Source: an uncultured Rhodobiaceae bacterium
GTDB taxonomy: Bacteria > Pseudomonadota > Alphaproteobacteria > Parvibaculales > Parvibaculaceae
DNA: 64,000 nt
Reading direction: 5' to 3'
NCBI GenBank assembly: GCA_913057645.1
Contig: CAJXOU010000003.1
Coordinates: 1 to 64,000 of the forward strand
Below are positions 1-8,787 of the stretch, piece by piece. Each line of letters begins with the position of its first letter. Within the stretch, counting starts at the first letter, position 1. Position numbers and translations under genes: made by a program. Below the pieces are notes generated by a model. The model made no database searches. It had not been told where the DNA came from and saw only the letters and a program-made list of their open reading frames with translations.

Positions 1-135
1 CGGCTGGGGGACCGGGGGGCGCTGTGTGGACGGGGGCGTGGGGAGTGGGGAACCAGCAAGCGGGATGTCGCTTGTCTGGCAACTGGAGCCGGTCATTCCA
101 TCTGTTGGTGCCTGCGAGGGGCGGCGGCGGTGGCG

Positions 136-380
136 CCGACGAGACCTTCGCCGACGCGGAGCCTGGTCGCGTGGACGGCGGTCGGCTTCAGGCCTTCGGT
201 GGCCGAGAGCTCGAGCTCCTTCGTCCCGTTCATGAGATAGACGGAACACACCTCCGCAACCATGTTGGAGGCGATCAGCACGACGATCTTGTCGAGCCGC
301 TTCTGAGCGCTCTCCGGCTCCGCCATGACCTCGCGCAGCCGACGGAGCAGAATGCGCGGACCACCGACGGAGCCCGGCAT
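136..380 (-). CDS. ptsP: PtsP (PTS-Ntr enzyme I) N-terminal GAF region; partial, homology lost toward the window start
   Basis: Minus-strand ORF MPGSVGGPRILLRRLREVMAEPESAQKRLDKIVVLIASNMVAEVCSVYLM...GLKPTAVHATRLRVGEGLVG is typical PtsP GAF N-terminus; after about position 135 the frame becomes ATAAAPRRHQQME-stop, not PtsP-like. Follows lysC as in many alphaproteobacteria. Confidence 0.75.
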
Positions 381-441
381 CAGCTGCGATCCCGTTTGGA
401 GCGGAATTGTGGGCGGAAGAGATTCAAGCGGCCGGCTCCCG

Positions 442-1701
442 TTACTCGGCGTCGAGACCGTAGGCCGTGTGCAGGGCGCGCACGGCCAGTTCCGTATAGT
501 CCGAGGAGATCAGCACACTGACCTTGATCTCGGACGTCGTGATCGCGAGGATGTTGATGCCTTTCTCTGCGAGCGTGCGGAACATGGTCTGCGCGACGCC
601 GGCATGGCTGCGCATGCCGATGCCGATGACGGACACCTTGATGACATTCGTGTCGGTCTTCACTTCCTTGCAGCCGATCTCGGCCTGGGCCTTGCGGATC
701 ACGTCCTCGGCGCGGGCGAGTTCCGCCTGCGGCACCGTGAAGGTCATGTCCGTGCTCTTGCCGTCGTCCGACACGTTCTGGATGATCATGTCGACATTGA
801 TCGAGTTGTCGGCGAGCGGGCCGAAGATGCGCGCGGCGACGCCGGGCTTGTCCTCGACCTTGACGAGCGTCACCTTGGCCTCGTCCTTGGAATAGGCGAT
901 GCCGCTCACGACCTGCTGTTCCACGATTTCATCCTCGTCGCATACAAGAGTACCGGGGCCGTTGCCGCCTGCGCCATAGGCGGCATGCGGCGCATCGGGC
1001 GTATCGAAGCTCGAGCGGACCTGCAGGCGCACCCGGTGAACCATGGCGAGCTCGACGGAACGGGTCTGAAGAACTTTGGCGCCGAGCGACGCCATCTCCA
1101 GCATCTCCTCGTAGCTGATCTTATCAAGCTTTCGGGCCTTCGCAACGATGCGCGGATCCGTCGTATAGACGCCATCGACATCGGTATAGATGTCGCAGAG
1201 ATCCGCGCCGATGGCCGCCGCGATGGCGACCGCGCTCGTGTCGGAACCGCCGCGCCCGAGCGTCGTGATTCTGTTATCGGGGCCGAGCCCCTGGAAACCG
1301 GCGATGACCGCCACCTCGCCGCGTGACAGGCGCGTCACGAGTTCGCTGCCGTCGATCTCGCGAATGCGGGCGGCGCCATGCGCGCTGTCCGTGCGAATCG
1401 GTATCTGCCAGCCGAGCCAGGAGCGCGCGGGGATGCCGATGCGCTGCAACTCGATCGAGAGGAGCGCGATCGTCACCTGCTCGCCGCTCGCGACGATGGT
1501 GTCGTATTCGCGTGCATCGTGGAGCGGCGCCGTTTCGCGCGCCCAGGAAACAAGCTGGTTGGTCGTGCCCGCCATCGCGGAGACGACGACCGCGACCTCG
1601 TGGCCCGCATCGACTTCGCGCTTCACATGGGCGGCAACGTTGCGGATGCGCTCGACATCCGCGACCGACGTTCCGCCGAATTTCATGACCAGTCTGGCCA
1701 T
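442..1701 (-). CDS. lysC: aspartate kinase
   Basis: MARLVMKFGGTSVADVERIRNVA...; two ACT domains at C-terminus. Start at 1701 chosen over the 692-aa ORF, whose extension is antisense to ubiG. Confidence 0.95.
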   Translation of the reverse strand: MARLVMKFGGTSVADVERIRNVAAHVKREVDAGHEVAVVVSAMAGTTNQLVSWARETAPLHDAREYDTIVASGEQVTIALLSIELQRIGIPARSWLGWQIPIRTDSAHGAARIREIDGSELVTRLSRGEVAVIAGFQGLGPDNRITTLGRGGSDTSAVAIAAAIGADLCDIYTDVDGVYTTDPRIVAKARKLDKISYEEMLEMASLGAKVLQTRSVELAMVHRVRLQVRSSFDTPDAPHAAYGAGGNGPGTLVCDEDEIVEQQVVSGIAYSKDEAKVTLVKVEDKPGVAARIFGPLADNSINVDMIIQNVSDDGKSTDMTFTVPQAELARAEDVIRKAQAEIGCKEVKTDTNVIKVSVIGIGMRSHAGVAQTMFRTLAEKGINILAITTSEIKVSVLISSDYTELAVRALHTAYGLDAE

Positions 1702-1917
1702 CTTCTCTTCCACTCTTCCTGCTCGGGCAAACGCCCGCGTAAACCGGCACGCTGGACCAGACCGGGCCTTACCTTTTATATGGCGCCCTATAACATGACC
1801 TGGTGAGAGGTGGGCCCGCGCCGCCGGGCGCGGCCATACATACAGGCCCCCGGGCAGAGCCGCAACCGGCGGAAACGGCGGCAAAACCCCTCGAAGACGC
1901 AGGGAAAACCTCGCATA

Positions 1918-2697
1918 ATGGCGGGCATGACAAACAAAAACGCGGGCGCGGGCAGTGCCTCCAGCATCGATCCGGGGGAGATCGCCCGCTTTTCCGCCAT
2001 GGCCGCCGAATGGTGGGACCCGGCGGGCAAGTTCCGCCCGCTCCACAAGTTCAACCCGACCCGGCTGGCCTATATCCGGGACGCGGCGGCAGGCCATTTC
2101 GGCCGCGATCCGAAATCCATGCGGCCCTTCGAGGGCCTGCGCGTCCTCGATATCGGCTGCGGCGGCGGTCTTCTTTCGGAACCCATGGCCCGGCTCGGCG
2201 CGGCGATGGTAAGCGCCGATGCCTCGGAAGAGAACATCGCGACGGCAAGCGTCCATGCCGCCGAACAGGGCCTCGACATCGACTACCGCTGCACGACCGC
2301 CGAAGACCTCGCCGCGGCGGGCGAAACGTTCGACGTCATCCTCAATATGGAAGTGATCGAGCATGTCGCCGATCCCATGTCGTTCCTGACGAATTGCGCC
2401 GGCATGCTGAAGCCCGGCGGACTCATGTTCATCGCGACGCTGAACCGGACGCTGAAGGCGCATGCCTTCGCCATCGTTGGCGCAGAATATGTGCTTGGCT
2501 GGCTGCCGCGCGGGACGCATGACTGGAAGAAATTCATCACCACGCGCGAGATGGAGCGCGGTATCGCGGCGGCGGGGCTGACGCTGAAGGATCTGAGGGG
2601 CGTGAGCTACAATCCGCTGACGGACAGGTGGTCGCTCTCGAACGACACGGATGTCAACTACATGGCGCTGGCGGCAAGGCCCGGCGCGGGGAACTGA
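1918..2697 (+). CDS. ubiG: bifunctional 2-polyprenyl-6-hydroxyphenol methylase / 3-demethylubiquinol 3-O-methyltransferase
   Basis: [58 protein letters not shown]; UbiG family motifs. Start inferred at 1918/1927. Confidence 0.93.
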   Translation: MAGMTNKNAGAGSASSIDPGEIARFSAMAAEWWDPAGKFRPLHKFNPTRLAYIRDAAAGHFGRDPKSMRPFEGLRVLDIGCGGGLLSEPMARLGAAMVSADASEENIATASVHAAEQGLDIDYRCTTAEDLAAAGETFDVILNMEVIEHVADPMSFLTNCAGMLKPGGLMFIATLNRTLKAHAFAIVGAEYVLGWLPRGTHDWKKFITTREMERGIAAAGLTLKDLRGVSYNPLTDRWSLSNDTDVNYMALAARPGAGN

Positions 2698-2714
2698 ACG
2701 GCGGGGATTTTCGC

Positions 2715-3092
2715 ATGACGATGAAGACGAAGCGGCAGCGCGCCGCGGGAACGGCTATTGCTGTCGCGGCTCTGCTGGCGCTGGCGGGCTGCGGCGAGGC
2801 GAAGCAGGAAGCGGCACCCGTGACCCTCGACGAGCGGCAGGCGACGCTCTACGAGCATGCCTGCAAGACCTGCCACGAGGACCCCGCGACCGGCGCGCCG
2901 CGAACGCATGACACGGTGGCCTGGGCACCGCGCATCGCCAAGGGCGAGGACGTGCTTCTCGACAACATCGTCAATGGCTTCAACGGCATGCCGCCGCTCG
3001 GCCAGTGCATCGAATGCGACGCGGACGATTTCATTTCGCTGACCATGTTCATGGCCGCGTCCGCGAGCAACGAAACGGGAGATGCCCAATGA
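2715..3092 (+). CDS. lipoprotein c-type cytochrome (cytochrome c5-like)
   Basis: Signal with lipobox LALAGC, haem motif CKTCH, C-terminal MPPLGQCIECDADD. Overlaps next gene by 4 bp (ATGA). Confidence 0.82.
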   Translation: MTMKTKRQRAAGTAIAVAALLALAGCGEAKQEAAPVTLDERQATLYEHACKTCHEDPATGAPRTHDTVAWAPRIAKGEDVLLDNIVNGFNGMPPLGQCIECDADDFISLTMFMAASASNETGDAQ

Positions 3093-4480
3093 TGCTGTCA
3101 CGCCGCCGTCTGCTGCATTATGCGGCTTCCGCCTCCGCCCTGGCCGCAACCGGCGCGATCCCCGGCTATGTCGCAAGCGCCTTTGCCGGGGAGGAAAAGC
3201 GCGTCATTCCATGGAAGAACTGGTCGGGCGGGCAAAGCTGCACACCGGCGATGCGCGCCGCACCCGCAAGCGAGGCGGAACTGGCCGACATCGTGACCGG
3301 CAGTGCGGCCCCCGTCCGCGCGGTTGGCGCAGGGCACTCCTTCTCGCCGCTCGTGCCGACGGAAGGAACGCTGCTCTCGCTCGACCGCATGAGCGGCATC
3401 GTCTCCCATGACGCAGCAACGCATCGCGCGACCATACGCGCAGGCACACGCCTCGGCGCGATGGCGGCGGAACTTGCCGACCGGGGCCTCGCCCTCGACA
3501 ACATGCCCGACATCAACAAGCAGACCGTGGCGGGCGCAATCGCGACGGCAACGCACGGGACGGGCGCGGAGCTCGGCTCGCTGTCGAGCTTCGTTACCGA
3601 TTTGCGGCTGATGACAGCATCGGGCGAAACCCTCGCCTGCAATGCGGAGACGAACGCAGAAATCTTCGACGCGGCGCGCGTCTCCGTCGGCGCGCTCGGC
3701 ATCGTGACGCAGGTGACGATGCAGGCCCGGCCACTCTACAAGCTGAAGCGGCGGACCTGGATCGTGCCGGTCGAAGAAATGCTGGAAGCCGCGCCCGAGC
3801 TCTGGAAAAAGCACCGCAATTTCGAATTCTACTACGTGCCCTATTCCGGCATGGCCATCGGCATCACCAACGACGAAACGGACGAGGCGGAAACGCCGGA
3901 GCCCGTGAACGAGGACGACGAAGGCCTGCGCCAGTTGCAGCAATTGCAGGAATGGCTCGGCTGGTCGCCCGCGACGCGGCGCTGGCTGATCCAGACGCTC
4001 ATGGGCGGCATGGAGCCGGAAGAGCGCGTCGACTATTCGCACAAGACGCTCTCGGCGGAGCGCAATGTGCGTTTCAACGAGATGGAATACCACCTGCCGC
4101 GCGAGGCGGGACCGCAGGCGCTGCGCGAGATCATCGACGCCATCGAGGCCAACAATGTGGAAGTCTTCTTCCCGATCGAGTTCCGCACCACGGCACCGGA
4201 CGAGGCGTGGCTCAGCCCCTTCTACCGGCGCGAAAGCTGCTCGATTGCGGTCCACCGCTATCACGAAGAGGACTACACGCCTTACTTCAGCCTGATCGAG
4301 CCGATCTTCCGCAAGCATGACGGCCGCCCGCACTGGGGCAAGCTCAACACGCTGAAGGCGGATGACTTCGCGGCGCTTTATCCGAGGTGGAACGATTTTC
4401 TGGAAGTGCGGGCGGGCCTCGACCCCGAGGGGAAGTTTCTCAATCCTTATTTGAAGGACGTGTTCGGGGTGATGACATAA
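3089..4480 (+). CDS. Tat-exported FAD-linked oxidoreductase, D-arabinono-1,4-lactone oxidase (ALO) family
   Basis: Twin-arginine leader MMLSRRRLLHYAASASALAATG; FAD_binding_4-like PVRAVGAGHSFSPLV; C-terminal HWGKLN typical of ALO family. Confidence 0.85.
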   Translation: MMLSRRRLLHYAASASALAATGAIPGYVASAFAGEEKRVIPWKNWSGGQSCTPAMRAAPASEAELADIVTGSAAPVRAVGAGHSFSPLVPTEGTLLSLDRMSGIVSHDAATHRATIRAGTRLGAMAAELADRGLALDNMPDINKQTVAGAIATATHGTGAELGSLSSFVTDLRLMTASGETLACNAETNAEIFDAARVSVGALGIVTQVTMQARPLYKLKRRTWIVPVEEMLEAAPELWKKHRNFEFYYVPYSGMAIGITNDETDEAETPEPVNEDDEGLRQLQQLQEWLGWSPATRRWLIQTLMGGMEPEERVDYSHKTLSAERNVRFNEMEYHLPREAGPQALREIIDAIEANNVEVFFPIEFRTTAPDEAWLSPFYRRESCSIAVHRYHEEDYTPYFSLIEPIFRKHDGRPHWGKLNTLKADDFAALYPRWNDFLEVRAGLDPEGKFLNPYLKDVFGVMT

Positions 4481-4498
4481 CCCGCCCTACCCCTTCGC

Positions 4499-4585
4499 CG
4501 TCATGACCCGCTTCATGCGGGTCATCCATGACTTTCTTTCAATGCCACCAAGACGTGGATGGCCCGGACAAGCCGGGCCATGACG
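4499..4585. repeat. REP/BIME-like palindromic element (two hairpins inside an outer inverted repeat)
   Basis: CGTCATG(4499-4505)...CATGACG(4579-4585) outer arms; hairpin ATGACCCGC-TTCAT-GCGGGTCAT and hairpin TGGCCCGG-ACAAG-CCGGGCCA. Sits between two convergent genes. Confidence 0.7.
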
Positions 4586-4609
4586 ATCCTTGAGAGAAAG
4601 GGAGGAGCC

Positions 4610-5050
4610 CTAGTTCGCGCCGCGCCTCGGCGTGATCGGCAGCGGCGCGACTTCGACGCCTTCCTCGATCAGCTCGCGGGCTTCGTCGGGCGTCGCCTCG
4701 CCGTAAATGTCGCGATGTTCCGTCTCGCCGTAATGGATGCGGCGGGCTTCCTCCGCGAAGGCGTCGCCTACATAGTCGCAATTCTCTTCGACATGTTTTT
4801 TCAGCGCGAGCATCATCATGCTCATCTTCTGCGCCATCGCAGCGGGCGTCGAAGGCGCTTCGTCTTGCGACGCGCTCTTGCCGCTGCTCTTTCCAATACT
4901 GGGCGCCATCAAGGCCTTGCGGACAGAAGCGCTGCCGCAATGCGGGCAGAGAACCTCGCCTGCCTCGACCTGCGTATCGAACCCGGCAGAGGACGGAAAC
5001 CAGCCGTCGAACTCATGATCGTGCTCGCAGGCGAGCGCATACCGGATCAT
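4610..5050 (-). CDS. DUF1178 family protein (zinc-ribbon-like)
   Basis: MIRYALACEHDHEFDGWFPSSAGFDTQVEAGEVLCPHCGSASVRKALMAPSI; overlaps downstream nitrilase by 4 bp. Confidence 0.85.
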   Translation of the reverse strand: MIRYALACEHDHEFDGWFPSSAGFDTQVEAGEVLCPHCGSASVRKALMAPSIGKSSGKSASQDEAPSTPAAMAQKMSMMMLALKKHVEENCDYVGDAFAEEARRIHYGETEHRDIYGEATPDEARELIEEGVEVAPLPITPRRGAN

Positions 5051-5910
5051 GACACCTGCCTCACGGAGGGAGAGGCGGGGAGCCCGAAGCCACGATCGTG
5101 ACCGAGGCTCGGCACGCGCTTGCGCGCCTCGGCAATCTTCCCCGTGTCGATTTCGGCGAGGATCACGCCCGGCTCGTCGTGATCCGCTTCCGCAATCACC
5201 TCGCCCCAGGGCGCGACGATGAGGCTGTGGCCATAGGTCTCGCGGCCGCATTCATGCTTGCCGCCCTGCGCGGGCGCGATGACGAAGCAACCCGTCTCGA
5301 TGGCGCGCGCCTTCAGAAGCGTGTGCCAGTGCGCTTCGCCCGTCTGCCGCGTGAAGGCGGCCGGCACGGTCAGAAAATCGGCGCCTGCCTGCGCGAGCGT
5401 GCGATAGAGATGCGGGAAACGGACGTCGTAGCAGACGGTGAGACCGAGACGGCCCCAGGGAAGCCGCGCGAGGATCGCCTCGCGGCCCGGCTCGTAGTTC
5501 CTGCTCTCGCGGTAGCTCTCGCCGCCCGCGAGATCGACATCGAACATGTGGATCTTGTCGTAGCGCGCCGCGACATCGCCCTCCGGCGAAATCAGAAAGG
5601 CGCGGTTCGCAACCTTTTCGTCCGAAAGCCGGATCGGCAGCGAACCGATCAGCAGCCAGATATTCTTCTCCGCCGCGAGCGAACGAAACGCGGGCAAGGC
5701 TTCATCGTCCTTCTCCTCGCGCACCTTGTCGAAAAGGTCCGCCGTCTTCGTGACCAGAAGCGACGTCATTTCCGGCGTCGCGACGAAAGACGCTCCCTTC
5801 GCCGCCGCTTCCGCGATGAGGACGGACGCGGCCGAAATATTCTCCGCTACGCTGCAGGTGCTGCGCATCTGCACACAGGCGGCGGTAAAGGATGTCGATG
5901 AGGCGGTCAT
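5047..5910 (-). CDS. carbon-nitrogen hydrolase (nitrilase/Nit family)
   Basis: TPEMTS, GRLGLTVCYDVRFPHLYRTLAQAGAD; Glu-Lys-Cys nitrilase superfamily layout. Confidence 0.9.
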   Translation of the reverse strand: MTASSTSFTAACVQMRSTCSVAENISAASVLIAEAAAKGASFVATPEMTSLLVTKTADLFDKVREEKDDEALPAFRSLAAEKNIWLLIGSLPIRLSDEKVANRAFLISPEGDVAARYDKIHMFDVDLAGGESYRESRNYEPGREAILARLPWGRLGLTVCYDVRFPHLYRTLAQAGADFLTVPAAFTRQTGEAHWHTLLKARAIETGCFVIAPAQGGKHECGRETYGHSLIVAPWGEVIAEADHDEPGVILAEIDTGKIAEARKRVPSLGHDRGFGLPASPSVRQVS

Positions 5911-5914
5911 GAGG

Positions 5915-6172
5915 TCAAGCGGCAAGCATCGGATCGAGCTTGCCGGAGGCGTCGAGCGCATAGAGGTCGTCGCAGCCACCGACATGATCGTCGCCGATGA
6001 ATATCTGCGGCACGGTATGCCGGCCATGCGCGCGGTTCATCATCTCCCGGCGCTTGTCCGCGTCCATGCCGACGTCGATCTCGGTAAAGGAGACGCCCTT
6101 CTTCTGGAGCAGACCCTTGGCCCGATAACAAAAGGGGCAAAGCATGGTCGTGTAGATGGTGACATCCGCCAT
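5915..6172 (-). CDS. grxC: glutaredoxin 3
   Basis: MADVTIYTTMLCPFCYRAKGLLQKKGVSF...TVPQIFIGDDHVGGCDDLYAL; CPFC active site. Confidence 0.93.
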   Translation of the reverse strand: MADVTIYTTMLCPFCYRAKGLLQKKGVSFTEIDVGMDADKRREMMNRAHGRHTVPQIFIGDDHVGGCDDLYALDASGKLDPMLAA

Positions 6173-6239
6173 GACGGCTACTCCGGAGTTGAACAAGGGG
6201 ACGGAACGAGGCCCGCCCCGGAAAACAAGAGGCTTTATA

Positions 6240-7013
6240 TCATATAGAAGCCCCGCCCGGCGGAACAACCCGGGCGAGGCAGAGCACGGAAACCTCGCGC
6301 GCGCCGGCCGCGACGAGCACCCGCGCGCAGGATTCCGCCGTGGCGCCGGTCGTCATCACATCGTCGATGAGAACGATATGGCGGTTCCGGACAACGGCTT
6401 CTCCGCCCGGGCCCAGCCGGAACGCGCCGGCGACATTGCGCCGCCGCTGATCGCCCGAAAGGCCGACCTGCGGCCGCGTCGCCCGGACGCGGACCAGCAG
6501 GTCCGGCATGTTGGAGAGACCCGAAAGACCCGCAAACGCCCGGGAAAGCTCCGCCGACTGATTGAAACGGCGTGAAAAGAGCCGGCGCTTGTGCAACGGC
6601 ACCGGGGCGACGATGTCGGCATCGGCGGCGATATCGGCCCCGATGCGCAGAAGCCAGCGGGCAAAGGCTGGCGCGGCCTCCATGCGGTCGGAATATTTGA
6701 AGCGGTGAACAAGCCTGGCGCTCCGGTCGCTGTAGCGCATGACGGCGCGGGCGCGGGCATAGGAGGGCGGGTTCATCAGCGCCGCCGCACTGACGGCACC
6801 CTCCCCTGCCTCGTAGGGAAAGGGAATGCCCGTGACGGCGCACCATGGCCGTTCCATGAAATCGACTTGCGACCAGCAGGGGCCGCAAAGCGCTCCATGC
6901 GCGGAGACGCCGCGCCCGCACCCCAGGCAGAGCGGAGGCAGCGCAATATCGGCAGCACGGGCAAACCCGGCCCGCGTCATGCCGATCCAGTTTCCCAAGC
7001 CTCGAAGTTCCAT
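6240..7013 (-). CDS. ComF family protein (double zinc ribbon + phosphoribosyltransferase)
   Basis: LPPLCLGCGRGVSAHGALCGPCW; PRPP motif VLIDDVMTTGATAESCARVL. Start inferred at MELRGLGNWIG. Confidence 0.9.
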   Translation of the reverse strand: MELRGLGNWIGMTRAGFARAADIALPPLCLGCGRGVSAHGALCGPCWSQVDFMERPWCAVTGIPFPYEAGEGAVSAAALMNPPSYARARAVMRYSDRSARLVHRFKYSDRMEAAPAFARWLLRIGADIAADADIVAPVPLHKRRLFSRRFNQSAELSRAFAGLSGLSNMPDLLVRVRATRPQVGLSGDQRRRNVAGAFRLGPGGEAVVRNRHIVLIDDVMTTGATAESCARVLVAAGAREVSVLCLARVVPPGGASI

Positions 7014-7084
7014 TGCACCCCCGCTGCCTGCGGGCAAATCCTAGCACGACAAGGCGGAGCTTGCGGGCGCGCCTTGCCGCCACC

Positions 7085-8041
7085 ATGATGCGCGCCATGC
7101 CCGAACCCGGCCCCGGAACCAGTCCCGACCCGAAAATGCGCGTCTTTGACCGCGCCCTGCTGCGCCGCCGCCGCGACCGCGCCGCCGCGTCGTTCGGCGG
7201 CTACGATTTCCTGCTGCGCCGGGCGGGCGAAGACATCGTCGAACGGATCGCCGCCGCCAACCGCGACTTCGAGGTGGCGGCCGATCTTGGCTGCCACCGG
7301 GGAACGCTCGCGCAGGCGGCCGCCGAAGGCGGGCTGCCGCAGGGCAAGATCGGTATGCTTGTCTCGTCCGACATGTCGATGCCGATGCTCGCATCCGCAC
7401 CGGTCCCGCGCGTGGTTGCAGATGAAGAAGCGCTTCCTTTCGCGAATGGAAGCCTGAACCTCGCGACAAGTATCCTGTCTCTGCACTGGGCGAACGACCT
7501 GCCGGGGGCGCTGATCCAGATCCGCCGGGCGCTGAAGCCCGACGGGCTTTTCCTCGGCGCTCTGTTCGGCGGCGAGACACTGACGGAACTGCGCCAGTCT
7601 CTCGCCGAAGCCGAAATCGAAATGGAGGGGGGCCTGAGCCCCCGCGTCTCTCCCTTCGCCGACCTGCGCGACATGGGGAGCCTCCTGCAGCGCGCGGGCT
7701 TCGCGTTGCCGGTCGCCGACACCGACAGGGTGACGGTGCGCTACGCCGATCCTTTGCGGCTGATGGCGGATCTGCGCGGCATGGGCGAGACGAACGCGCT
7801 CACCGAACGGCGGCGGGCGCCGATGCGGCGCGCGACGCTGATGCGCGCGGGCGAAATCTATCGCGAGAAATTCGGACTGCCGGACGGGCGCGTGCCCGCG
7901 ACCTTCGATATCGTCATCGTGACGGGCTGGGCACCGCATGAGAGCCAGCAGAAACCGCTCCGTCCGGGGAGCGCGGAGGCGCGGCTTGCCGATGCGCTCG
8001 GCACCGTGGAGCGCCCGGCGGGCGACAAGACCGGGAGATGA
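7085..8041 (+). CDS. SAM-dependent methyltransferase (BioC/NDUFAF5-like)
   Basis: MRVFDRALLRRRRDRAA...FEVAADLGCHRGTLAQAA...LATSILSLHWANDLPGALIQIRRALKPDGLFLGALFGG. Confidence 0.85.
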   Translation: MMRAMPEPGPGTSPDPKMRVFDRALLRRRRDRAAASFGGYDFLLRRAGEDIVERIAAANRDFEVAADLGCHRGTLAQAAAEGGLPQGKIGMLVSSDMSMPMLASAPVPRVVADEEALPFANGSLNLATSILSLHWANDLPGALIQIRRALKPDGLFLGALFGGETLTELRQSLAEAEIEMEGGLSPRVSPFADLRDMGSLLQRAGFALPVADTDRVTVRYADPLRLMADLRGMGETNALTERRRAPMRRATLMRAGEIYREKFGLPDGRVPATFDIVIVTGWAPHESQQKPLRPGSAEARLADALGTVERPAGDKTGR

Positions 8042-8044
8042 AGA

Positions 8045-8224
8045 TCAGCCGGCGAGCGCCGTCGCGACCTTGTTGAAGAGAGAGTCGTTGAGCGCCGTGC
8101 CCGTGGTGCCGACGATGGAGATGATGACGGCGGAAATGCCGGCCACGATCAGCGCATATTCGATTGCGGTTGCGCCCCGTGTGTCGGACCGGAAAGCCCG
8201 AACAAAATTCCCGAAACCCGACAT
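8045..8224 (-). CDS. Flp-family type IVb pilin (59 aa; below ORF-track cutoff)
   Basis: Own translation: MSGFGNFVRAFRSDTRGATAIEYALIVAGISAVIISIVGTTGTALNDSLFNKVATALAG*; prepilin motif RGATAIEYALI and hydrophobic helix. Confidence 0.9.
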   Translation of the reverse strand: MSGFGNFVRAFRSDTRGATAIEYALIVAGISAVIISIVGTTGTALNDSLFNKVATALAG

Positions 8225-8254
8225 GCCACCCTCTTTTCGTTCGCACGACCTCCC

Positions 8255-8689
8255 TCAGAGGAGATCGCGCAGCACCGCTATCAGCGGCTCATCCGCAGGC
8301 GGCATCGGATAATCCCGAAGCCTGACCGGCGGCACCCAAGTCAGCGCCTGGCCTTCAAGGGGCCTGACCTCCCCCTCCCAGCGCCGGCAGACATAAAGCG
8401 GCATCAGGAGATGGAACCCCTCATAGTCGTGGCTCGCGAAGGTGAGCGGCGCCAGGCACGCCTTCGCGACGTCGATACCGAGTTCTTCCTTCAGTTCCCG
8501 GATCAGGCAGGCCTCGGGTACTTCGCCCTCCTCGACCTTGCCGCCCGGAAACTCCCACAGGCCCGCCAACGGCTTGCCCTCGGGACGCCGGGCGATCAGC
8601 ACCCGGCCATCGGCATCGACAAGCGCGCAGGCAGCGACGAGAAGGAGCCGTTTCGGCCCGCCCGTTCCGCCTTCGCGCTCGTCTGCCAT
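8255..8689 (-). CDS. mutT: NUDIX hydrolase, MutT-like 8-oxo-dGTP diphosphatase
   Basis: GLWEFPGGKVEEGEVPEACLIRELKEELGIDV matches Nudix box GX5EX7REUXEEXGU. Confidence 0.92.
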   Translation of the reverse strand: MADEREGGTGGPKRLLLVAACALVDADGRVLIARRPEGKPLAGLWEFPGGKVEEGEVPEACLIRELKEELGIDVAKACLAPLTFASHDYEGFHLLMPLYVCRRWEGEVRPLEGQALTWVPPVRLRDYPMPPADEPLIAVLRDLL

Positions 8690-8787
8690 GGTCGTGCCTT
8701 CTGGTTAAGGGTTTCACCCGCCGGAGCCTGAAAGGGGCCCGAACGCGCCGGTTCTTCGGATTTTAGTTAAAAATGAGGAAACCGGGA

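Noticed and set aside
1702-2520. N-terminal extension of the 692-aa minus ORF containing lysC
   Set aside because: It is antisense to ubiG, and the conserved aspartokinase start MARLVMKFGGTSV is at 1701.
3098-4333. 411-aa minus ORF antisense to the FAD oxidase
   Set aside because: High-GC antisense artefact; + strand gene has clear family motifs.
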